Assembly: GCA_900540685.1 (NCBI GenBank)
Contig: UQGS01000069.1
Coordinates: forward strand, 1-8,238
DNA: 8,238 nucleotides
DNA from: an uncultured Catenibacterium sp.
Lineage (GTDB): Bacteria; Bacillota_I; Bacilli_A; Erysipelotrichales; Coprobacillaceae
Direction of reading: 5' to 3'
Numbering within the stretch: the stretch's first letter is position 1; each line of letters begins with the position of its first letter. A model generated the notes under the pieces. It was not told the DNA's origin and ran no database searches. It was given only the letters and a program-made list of their open reading frames with translations. Of this stretch, positions 1-6,287 are shown piece by piece. Position numbers and translations under genes: made by a program.

Positions 1-168
1 CTATGAATTTTTGTTTCTACTCAAAGTATAATGGTAAATCCACGATTGAACAATTCAGGAGAGTTACTTTTTTGTTTCCTCCTCGTCATTTCATATTGTC
101 TATTTATATTATATAAAACAATTATTAATAAATATATATATCGCACTTTTTTCAAAAAATCATTAATA

Positions 169-191
169 TAAAAAGCTATCAAATGATAGCT
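169..191 (-). terminator. Intrinsic terminator of the five-gene leftward operon
   Basis: Read on the minus strand, a 7-bp perfect stem (AGCTATC / GATAGCT, at 185-191 and 174-180) with a 4-nt loop is followed by a run of five T. It begins directly after the TAG stop of the hydrolase gene at 192-194. The stem has only three G:C pairs, so it may be leaky, but its position and T-run fit a Rho-independent terminator. Confidence 0.75.
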
Positions 192-989
192 CTAAAATTC
201 CATTACTTCTAAATCATCCGGTACAAATATATTGCCTGTATAATACTGTGATCCTTCTGCCGTGTAGAGTTCTTTACGATTGTCTACATGATCATCTTCA
301 GTATGATAAAGTACAAGATTCTTGATATGAAGTGCTTGTGCAAGTTCACAGGCATCCTTCACTGTTGAATGATGCTTTTCATAAGGATGTCTGAAGTCCC
401 TTTCTTCATATAAACAGAATGCTTCATGTAAGAGTACATCCGCATTTTCTGCATAGACTTTCTCTTCTTCACAATAAGGTTCATCACCACAGCATGTGAG
501 CTTCTTGCCATCATATTCCATCATAAAGCCAAACTGCTTAGCTTTAGTAGAATGGATATCAAAGAAAGTCACTTGATGTCCCATAATTTTTTTAGTTTCT
601 TGATCCTTCACTTCTACTAAGTGAAGTCTTTTTCCAATGAGTGCACTCTGTTTTGGTACAAGAAGTGTATTCGCCATATCCTTTAAAATATGAATCACTT
701 CATCATGTCCATAAATATAAGCATCCCCTTCATACTTACCCGCATTCATGAACTGTGTAATCATACGCATCATCCAGACCATACCTAATAAATGGTCAAT
801 ATGCTTATGAGTTAAGAAGATATGTTTCATATCCTTCCAGTCATAACCTGCATTTTTTAGCTGAGTCAGAATCTGGTTTCCTCCTCCTGCATCAACCATA
901 AAGTATTGATGGTTGTCTTCTAAGATGAAACATGTGTTATAAATCTTAGTGACTAAGGCATTCCCCGTGCCTAACATTGTTAGTTTCAT
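192..989 (-). CDS. RNase Z-like metallo-beta-lactamase-fold hydrolase
   Basis: A 265-residue cytoplasmic metal-dependent hydrolase of the metallo-beta-lactamase fold. The dinuclear-metal motif THKHIDH is at residues 60-66 (H61, H63, D65, H66). Further likely ligands are H146, D169 in a CCGDE context, and H229 in LYHTED. An HEAF motif at 188-191 and a HHST motif at 206-209 are typical of the RNase Z (ElaC) branch. Canonical bacterial RNase Z is about 305-310 residues and carries a protruding tRNA-binding arm between the third and fourth metal motifs. Here H146 and D169 are only 23 residues apart, so there is no room for that arm. It is therefore more likely a related phosphodiesterase or other hydrolase than the main tRNA 3'-processing enzyme; the substrate is unknown. 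The start is supported by GGGAGG (996-1001) six bases upstream. It is last in the operon and its ATG overlaps the upstream TGA by 4 bp. Confidence 0.85.
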   Translation of the reverse strand: MKLTMLGTGNALVTKIYNTCFILEDNHQYFMVDAGGGNQILTQLKNAGYDWKDMKHIFLTHKHIDHLLGMVWMMRMITQFMNAGKYEGDAYIYGHDEVIHILKDMANTLLVPKQSALIGKRLHLVEVKDQETKKIMGHQVTFFDIHSTKAKQFGFMMEYDGKKLTCCGDEPYCEEEKVYAENADVLLHEAFCLYEERDFRHPYEKHHSTVKDACELAQALHIKNLVLYHTEDDHVDNRKELYTAEGSQYYTGNIFVPDDLEVMEF

Positions 990-1555
990 GTTCTTCCTCC
1001 CAATTTACTTTTATAACATATCAAATATGAAATAATACCAGATATTCCGCCTACCATAATACCACCTAGAATATCTGTTGGATAGTGCACCATGAAATAA
1101 TTACGACTTAGACCCATTAATGCGACAAAGATAAAAACTAACCAGCTGTATTTCTTATTACATGTTAAGAATATACACATCATAACAGCCATAGTAGCTG
1201 TAGTATGTCCTGAAGGAAATGAGAATTCTTTATAATGTAAGCCTCCTACATACTTCCACCAGTTATAGTATTCGTCCACACCGGATAAATAAGGACGATG
1301 ACGTCCTATCGCATTCTTTAAAAAGAGGCTTGTAAAGATAGCGCCTATCGCAAGACTAATGAGGATACATATACCGAGTTTTCTTGTCTTTTTAAAATAA
1401 ATGAGTACCAAGGATAAAGCGATAAAGAAGATGCCATTATCACCAAAATAAGAGATCAAACGGAATATTGGTGTCAATGCACCGTTAGTACTTTCAGCAA
1501 GATGATGAAGGAAATGAAGGAGTGTATAGTCATATAATTGTCCTAATTCTCTCAT
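986..1555 (-). CDS. PAP2-family membrane phosphatase
   Basis: A 189-residue integral membrane phosphatase of the PAP2 superfamily, which removes phosphate from lipid phosphates or undecaprenyl pyrophosphate at the membrane. All three signature motifs are intact: K80-x6-R87-P88, P114-S-G-H117, and S150-R151-x5-H157-x3-D161. H117 and H157 are the expected catalytic pair. Hydrophobic segments lie at about 40-54, 60-79, 119-132, 136-149 and 161-180, which places the motifs in loops on the outer face as usual for the family. It is fourth in the leftward operon, with 4-bp ATGA overlaps at both ends. No good Shine-Dalgarno stands at normal distance from its ATG (the nearest, AAGGA, is about 12 nt away), so translation probably depends on re-initiation after the upstream gene. 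A role in undecaprenyl-phosphate recycling or phospholipid turnover is a family-level guess. Confidence 0.9.
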   Translation of the reverse strand: MRELGQLYDYTLLHFLHHLAESTNGALTPIFRLISYFGDNGIFFIALSLVLIYFKKTRKLGICILISLAIGAIFTSLFLKNAIGRHRPYLSGVDEYYNWWKYVGGLHYKEFSFPSGHTTATMAVMMCIFLTCNKKYSWLVFIFVALMGLSRNYFMVHYPTDILGGIMVGGISGIISYLICYKSKLGGRT

Positions 1556-2127
1556 TTTCTCATCAAGTCCTTATCATCAATTGCGCTCATTACACGACAT
1601 GGATTGCCTCCTGCAATCACAAATGGTGGAATATCATCCTTTACAACTGATCCTGGTTGTATAATAGATTCTCTATTAATCTTTACACCTGGATAAATCA
1701 CTGTATTGGATCCAATGCATACTCCTTCATAAATACGTACGGGAAGTGTACTTTCTAATCCTTTTGCACGGTCCTGACTACTCTTTGGTGTCACTGATGT
1801 AAGTATTGTGACATTGTACCCAACTGTCACATTATCACTAATAGACACTATTCCACTATCATCAATTAAGAGGTTATCTTTAGAATAGAAGTTCTTTCCA
1901 AGTGTGATGTTGTAGCCATATGTACAATGAAAAGGTTGTTCAATAAATGCTTCATTCCACTCATTTAATAGCTTATCTAGTATAAGATTGATATCATCTC
2001 TTTTAAGTGGTGAAAGATTGTTTAGTTCATGACAAAGACTCTTACAATAAAGACGATCGTTATAGAGTTCTTCAGAGAAAGGCTGATAGAGTTCACCAGA
2101 AATCATATTGCTTTTTGTATCATTCAT
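1552..2127 (-). CDS. Maa/NodL/LacA-type hexapeptide acetyltransferase homologue, catalytic His absent
   Basis: A 191-residue protein of the maltose/galactoside/NodL O-acetyltransferase family, which transfers acetyl from acetyl-CoA to sugar hydroxyls as a trimer. An N-terminal helical cap (about 1-60) leads into PFHCTYGYNITLGKNF (65-80), the family's opening motif. Left-handed beta-helix turns follow to about 165, then the acetyl-CoA-side motif IAGGNPCRVM (171-180). Aligned by eye without gaps to LacA, the segment SVTGHP with its catalytic His reads TSVTP (110-114), so T113 replaces the His. The usual NVWIG is GVCIG (135-139). The protein may be inactive, may use another base, or may have a changed role. 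AGGAGGT (2135-2141) seven bases upstream supports the start. It overlaps both operon neighbours by 4 bp. The reading frame is intact, so this is a substitution and not decay by frameshift. Confidence 0.85.
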   Translation of the reverse strand: MNDTKSNMISGELYQPFSEELYNDRLYCKSLCHELNNLSPLKRDDINLILDKLLNEWNEAFIEQPFHCTYGYNITLGKNFYSKDNLLIDDSGIVSISDNVTVGYNVTILTSVTPKSSQDRAKGLESTLPVRIYEGVCIGSNTVIYPGVKINRESIIQPGSVVKDDIPPFVIAGGNPCRVMSAIDDKDLMRK

Positions 2128-2723
2128 TCTTTATACCTCCTATAGTAATATTGAATCTGTTTGTATAATGCACCACAATCATATGTCGCAAAGACCTGAG
2201 GATCAATCACACCTACATGTTTATGTGTCAATGTTTCTATCTCTTCTTTCTTATAACCCATTTGTGGTGCGAGTAATACAAGGTCATAATAGAGGCATTT
2301 CTTTTCTACAGTATGAACTGCTGCCCCTTCTATGATCAATGGGAGGTTGTTTTTTAAAATATAGTTCTGCATCTTTTCCTTAAAGAACCCTGATGTCATT
2401 CCCCCACTACAGCATAATACGACTTTCATTGGTTCTACTTTTTCTTCTATAAGTTTATTGATCATACATTGATAAAGTTCTAAAGCAATAGGAAATGTCG
2501 TCAATGGGAAATGAAGATAGAAAATCTGCTTGTCATCACTGATGATTTTTTCTTCTATCATGCCTATATCATGAAAGTGAATAGAAGCAGTACGGTTTTG
2601 ATAGGTAATATGATATTCATTTTCATTAAATTGTGCTTGAAAACGAGAATCATCTTTCAACTGGAAATAGAGATAACGCTTATAGACTTCAAGATTTTCT
2701 TTTTGATAGAACGTATCAATCAT
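2124..2723 (-). CDS. Orphan protein with C-terminal lactose/cellobiose-type PTS IIB domain
   Basis: A 199-residue soluble protein. Residues from about 99 to 195 resemble the lactose/cellobiose-type IIB domain, which carries a phosphoryl group on a Cys in sugar phosphotransferase systems. VVLCCSGGMTSGFF (101-114) matches the phosphorylation loop of the ChbB type (CSAGMSTS), making C105 the likely phosphoacceptor. LLAPQMGY (150-157) matches the conserved LLGPQ strand, and VIDP (172-175) matches the later VID strand. Residues 1-98 form an extra N-terminal region I do not recognise; it has no visible helix-turn-helix or membrane segment. No IIA, IIC or sugar hydrolase gene is nearby, so this is more likely a phosphorylation-responsive regulator or a diverged transfer protein than a transporter part. 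GAGGA (2732-2736), eight bases before the ATG, lies inside pepF, and the two genes overlap by 8 bp. The IIB fold is fairly sure; the function is unknown. Confidence 0.75.
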   Translation of the reverse strand: MIDTFYQKENLEVYKRYLYFQLKDDSRFQAQFNENEYHITYQNRTASIHFHDIGMIEEKIISDDKQIFYLHFPLTTFPIALELYQCMINKLIEEKVEPMKVVLCCSGGMTSGFFKEKMQNYILKNNLPLIIEGAAVHTVEKKCLYYDLVLLAPQMGYKKEEIETLTHKHVGVIDPQVFATYDCGALYKQIQYYYRRYKE

Positions 2724-4461
2724 GGTTCTGTTCCTCTAAAAGAGTTTTAAATGTATCGATATCTTCTTTAATGAGATCAATAGAACTCTGCCAGAATGAT
2801 TCATCGGTGAGATCTATATCCAGTGTTTTCGCAATATCTTCTAAATCCATCTTACCTGTCACTGAAAGGAATGTTTCATACTCATCTGGGAAATGTTCAG
2901 GGTCCTGTTGATAACGTACATAGAGTCCTTTCGCAAGTAATAAGCCAAAGGCATATGGATAGTTATAGAAAGAATAGTCTGAATCATAATAATGAGGCTT
3001 CCATGTCCACATATATGGATGAAGATAGTTATGATCTAATCCATCACCATACGCTTCTATCTGTGCTTCAAGCATGATTTTCTTTGTTTCTTCAGCACTC
3101 ACTGGCCCTTGTTTTCTTGCTTCAAAGAAGCGGCTTTCAAATAAGACACGAGAATAAATATCACAGATGACCTGTGTCGCATTACTCAATGCACTCTCTA
3201 ATATCGCAATCTTCTGTGTTGGTGAGGCAGACTTCAATGCTGCCTTTCCTACTATTGTTTCACAGAAGTTAGATGCTGTTTCTCCAATCGGCATTGGATA
3301 ATGGGTATTCAATATTGTTTGATCACCTAAACATCTTCCATGGAAACCATGACCAAATTCATGGGCTACAGTAATCACATCAGAGAAATGATTTCCATAG
3401 TTGAATAAGAAACGACTTTGTTTCAAACTTCTGATATTTTCACAAAAAGCACCACCGACTTTATTTTCTCTTGGATAAACATCAGCCCAATGATTCTCTA
3501 CTGCATAAGTCGCAAAATCACCAAGATGTTTTGAGAATGTATAGAATTGATCCACGACAAATTGAGAGCCTTTTTCAAATGGATAGTCTTCAGTATCTGA
3601 TGCGACAGGCGCATAAAGTTCATACCAAGGTAATCCGTTACGATATCCTAAATAGTTTGCTTTGATTTTAAAGTATTCTCTTATTTCTGGCATATTCTTT
3701 TTCATAACAGAAAGTAATGTATTAAGAGTCTCCATCTTTAATCGCGATTTCATACATGACTCTTCTAATGGTGACTCATAACCTCTTAGTTTACTTGTAT
3801 AGAGTACTTCTCCCTTGATTCCACTTAAACATGTGGCGATTGTTTCTTCATATGGTTTATAGGCATCCAGTTCTGCAAAATAAGCTTTCATTCTTGTCTG
3901 TTTATCTGGGCTATGCGCCATATTAAGTACTTCTGTCAAAGGATATTCATATCCATCTATTGTGACTTTAATAGACGATACAACAGCATCCTTATGCTTC
4001 ATCCAGGCATAAGAACCTGTGTTTTTCATATGAGCTATGATAGATTCCTGTTTTTCATCCAATCTATATTTTTGATTATGTTGAATCTCTTTAAGGATAT
4101 ATGCATGTTCCTTAATAAAAGGATCCTGACAGCTATCTAAATCAAACTCTGCGATATACGCATTATTCTTAATGTCTTCTCCTATCATTGAAGCAGTTAT
4201 ATTATTTAACTGATATAGATAACGTGCTGCTTCTGCATTATCTGTATGAGCAGATAAAGAAAGCTGTATAAAAAAATGTAGCCTTTCTATTCTCTTTTCA
4301 ATTTCTATTTTTGTATCTATTATTTTATGTAATGCAGCTTCAGTTTTCTCGCTTCTATAAACGGAATAATTCTTATTTAAGTCCTTTAATGTGTTTAAAT
4401 CTTCTTGGAATTGTTTGTCATGAAATGACATATATAATGCATCAAGATTCCATTCGTTCAT
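2716..4461 (-). CDS. pepF: Oligoendopeptidase F-type metallopeptidase (M3B)
   Basis: A 581-residue zinc endopeptidase of family M3B that cleaves oligopeptides in the cytoplasm, probably those imported by peptide permeases or left by protein turnover. The zinc site is VAHEFGHGFHG (365-375), with H367 and H371 as ligands and E368 as catalytic base. E394 in PIGETASNF is the expected third ligand. The C-terminal region contains HPYMWTWKPHYY (about 482-493) followed by FYNYPYAFG, the conserved Tyr/His-rich part that lines the substrate channel in M3 enzymes. The N-terminal half is helical (oligopeptidase F N-domain), and there is no signal peptide. Length is close to the usual 580-605 residues. 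AGGAG (4472-4476) precedes the ATG by 10 nt, and a TATAAT promoter lies just upstream. It is first in the operon and overlaps the next gene by 8 bp. Confidence 0.95.
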   Translation of the reverse strand: MNEWNLDALYMSFHDKQFQEDLNTLKDLNKNYSVYRSEKTEAALHKIIDTKIEIEKRIERLHFFIQLSLSAHTDNAEAARYLYQLNNITASMIGEDIKNNAYIAEFDLDSCQDPFIKEHAYILKEIQHNQKYRLDEKQESIIAHMKNTGSYAWMKHKDAVVSSIKVTIDGYEYPLTEVLNMAHSPDKQTRMKAYFAELDAYKPYEETIATCLSGIKGEVLYTSKLRGYESPLEESCMKSRLKMETLNTLLSVMKKNMPEIREYFKIKANYLGYRNGLPWYELYAPVASDTEDYPFEKGSQFVVDQFYTFSKHLGDFATYAVENHWADVYPRENKVGGAFCENIRSLKQSRFLFNYGNHFSDVITVAHEFGHGFHGRCLGDQTILNTHYPMPIGETASNFCETIVGKAALKSASPTQKIAILESALSNATQVICDIYSRVLFESRFFEARKQGPVSAEETKKIMLEAQIEAYGDGLDHNYLHPYMWTWKPHYYDSDYSFYNYPYAFGLLLAKGLYVRYQQDPEHFPDEYETFLSVTGKMDLEDIAKTLDIDLTDESFWQSSIDLIKEDIDTFKTLLEEQNHD

Positions 4462-4481
4462 TTTTAATCATCTCCTAATTG

Positions 4482-4487
4482 TATTAT
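4482..4487 (+). promoter_or_regulatory. Candidate -10 element for the aminopeptidase operon
   Basis: TATTAT (5 of 6 to consensus) reads rightward on almost the same bases as the leftward TATAAT, because the sequence GTATTATACC is nearly symmetric. It would start transcription near 4494 and give a leader of about 40 nt. No convincing -35 stands 16-18 bp upstream. A second candidate is TATAAT at 4433-4438, inside the start of pepF, with a poor TTGTTT 16 bp before it. Which one is used cannot be decided by eye. Confidence 0.3.
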
Positions 4488-4512
4488 ACCTTATCTCTTT
4501 CATTTGTGTTAA
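4483..4512 (-). promoter_or_regulatory. Sigma-A-type promoter for the pepF operon
   Basis: Read leftward, TTAACA (4507-4512, 5 of 6 to consensus) and a perfect TATAAT (4483-4488) are separated by 18 bp. The expected transcription start is near 4476, giving a leader of only about 15 nt with the AGGAG site at its very 5' end. Confidence 0.7.
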
Positions 4513-4521
4513 ACTTATCTT

Positions 4522-4537
4522 GGGTGATAAAAAAATG
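4522..4537 (+). promoter_or_regulatory. Ribosome binding site that fixes the aminopeptidase start at 4535
   Basis: GGGTGAT (4522-4528) pairs with the GGTGAT part of the extended Shine-Dalgarno consensus and ends six bases before ATG at 4535-4537. An in-frame TTG at 4520-4522 would add five residues, but it overlaps the ribosome binding site and has none of its own. Confidence 0.75.
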
Positions 4538-6286
4538 ATAAAAGAATTACAGAAAAGATTAAAAGAACAAAATATCAAGTTCTATTATGTGCCTACTGAT
4601 GATGATCATCAGAGTGAAATTGTAGGCGAACATGACCAGTTTAGAAAGTATCTAAGTGGCTTTACTGGTTCTGCAGGTGTCCTAGTTGTAGGACAGGAAG
4701 AAGCATGGTTATGGACTGATGGACGTTATTTCATTCAGGCAGAAAAAGAACTCTATCCTGGTATCAAGCTCATGAAGATGGGTAATGCAGATGTTCCTAG
4801 TGTGAAGGATTTCCTCATTGATCATCTTGATGATGGTGATGTACTTGGCTTCAATGGTAAAGTAACAACTGCTTCATTTATCATTGATCTGGATGAAGAT
4901 AGAGAAACTGATTTTGAATTGAAAGACATCGATATGACTGATGTATGGATTGATCGTCCAGAACGTTCTCATGAACCTGCTTATATCTATGATGTGAAGT
5001 ATCATGGACAAAGCACAGCACAGAAACTTGAATGGATACGTGGTTATATGGAAGAAAATGAATGTAATGCGCACATCATTACATCATTAGATGATATTGC
5101 ATGGACATTCAATATTAGAGGTAAAGATATTCCTCATTCTCCAATGGCTATGGCATTTAGTATTATTACTTTAGATAACGCTTATTTATATCTTCAGGAT
5201 GGTACATATAATGATGCTATGATTGAAGCTTATAAGAATGATGGTATTGAAATCCGTTCTTATGATGAGATCTATCTTGATACAAAGAGATTAAGTGGTC
5301 AGGTACTTGTAGACTTAAGTGCTATCAACTATGCGATCTATTCATTTATTGACTGCGAAATCATGGAAGGATCTAACCCATCTCAATACTTCAAGAGTAT
5401 TAAGTCAGATGTAGAAATTGAAAATACAAAGCATGCACACTTAAAAGATGGTGTGGCTATGACTAAGTTCATGTATTGGTTAAAGACTGCTATGCCTGAT
5501 GATGCGACTGAATGTTCTATTACTGATAAGTTATTAAGCTTTAGAGAAGCACAGGAATTATTTACTGATATTTCATTTAATACAATTACTGCTTATAAAG
5601 AAAATGCCGCATTAATGCATTATCATCCATCTCCTGAACATGATGTTCATGTTAAAAAAGAAGGTATGCTTCTTATTGACTCAGGTGGACAGTATTTAGA
5701 TGGTACAACTGATATTACACGTACATTCATCTTAGGTGAAATCAGTGAGACTGAAAGAAAATACTTCACATATGTATTAAAAGCTATGTTGAAGATGCAG
5801 GAAGCAGTCTTCTTATATGGCGCAAATGGTATCTGGATTGATGGTCTTGTAAGACATGAATTATGGAAACAGCATATTGATTTCCAGTGTGGTACAGGTC
5901 ATGGTGTCGGTCATTTCTTAAATGTCCATGAAGGACCAAATGATATTAGACCACGTTTACGTGATCCACGTAAGCCTTCTGCAATCCAGGAAGCAGGTAT
6001 GATTACAACTGATGAACCTGGTGTTTATATTGAAGGTCAGTTTGGTATCCGTTTAGAAAATGAATTATTATGTGTTGAAGATATCAAGAATGAGTATGGT
6101 CAGTGGATGAAATTTGAACCTCTTACTTTATGTCCTATTGATTTAGATGGTCTTGATGTTTCTTTACTCACAGCTGATGAAAGAGACGCATTGAATAAGT
6201 ATCATGAATTCGTAAGAGAATCATTAAAGCCATACTTAACTGATGAAGAAAATGAATGGTTAAAGACTTATACAAGAGGTATTTAA
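4535..6286 (+). CDS. pepP: Xaa-Pro aminopeptidase (aminopeptidase P, M24B)
   Basis: A 583-residue cytoplasmic metallopeptidase that removes the N-terminal residue of peptides with proline in second position. It has the long three-domain form seen in eukaryotic APP1 and many gut bacteria: two creatinase-like N-domains (about 1-125 and 145-295), then the pita-bread M24 catalytic domain (from about 300), then a short C-terminal tail. Counting from the 4535 ATG, the five metal ligands are D382 (LLIDSGG), D393 (TTDITRTF), H456 (GTGHGVGH), E494 (TTDEPGVY) and E508 (GIRLENE). Substrate-site His residues H362 (MHYHP) and H465 (NVHEGP) are also present. The position equivalent to human H485 is C452. 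The ATG is chosen over an in-frame TTG at 4520 on ribosome-binding-site grounds. It is the first gene of a rightward operon, with the reductase gene starting one base after its stop. It diverges from pepF, so the pair covers endo- and Pro-specific exo-cleavage of peptides. Confidence 0.93.
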   Translation: MIKELQKRLKEQNIKFYYVPTDDDHQSEIVGEHDQFRKYLSGFTGSAGVLVVGQEEAWLWTDGRYFIQAEKELYPGIKLMKMGNADVPSVKDFLIDHLDDGDVLGFNGKVTTASFIIDLDEDRETDFELKDIDMTDVWIDRPERSHEPAYIYDVKYHGQSTAQKLEWIRGYMEENECNAHIITSLDDIAWTFNIRGKDIPHSPMAMAFSIITLDNAYLYLQDGTYNDAMIEAYKNDGIEIRSYDEIYLDTKRLSGQVLVDLSAINYAIYSFIDCEIMEGSNPSQYFKSIKSDVEIENTKHAHLKDGVAMTKFMYWLKTAMPDDATECSITDKLLSFREAQELFTDISFNTITAYKENAALMHYHPSPEHDVHVKKEGMLLIDSGGQYLDGTTDITRTFILGEISETERKYFTYVLKAMLKMQEAVFLYGANGIWIDGLVRHELWKQHIDFQCGTGHGVGHFLNVHEGPNDIRPRLRDPRKPSAIQEAGMITTDEPGVYIEGQFGIRLENELLCVEDIKNEYGQWMKFEPLTLCPIDLDGLDVSLLTADERDALNKYHEFVRESLKPYLTDEENEWLKTYTRGI

Positions 6287-6287
6287 T

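Noticed and set aside
95..140. TATAAT-like strings on both strands in the AT-rich left flank
   Set aside because: The stretch is nearly all A and T, so such matches are expected by chance, and no -35 stands at a suitable distance.
147..159. TTTTTTCAAAAAA palindrome as a second terminator
   Set aside because: The stem is only A:T pairs with a one-base loop and would not be stable. The adjacent AGCTATC hairpin explains termination better.
2108..2335. Rightward open frame of about 75 codons antisense to the IIB-domain gene
   Set aside because: It lies inside a well-supported gene on the other strand, has no ribosome binding site, and its composition follows the antisense frame.
2511..3077. Three overlapping rightward open frames across the IIB-domain gene and the 3' part of pepF
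   Set aside because: They are antisense to conserved coding sequence, with no ribosome binding sites and no recognisable protein features.
4874..5074. Leftward open frame of 66 codons inside the aminopeptidase gene
   Set aside because: It is fully contained in a conserved gene on the opposite strand and has no initiation signal.
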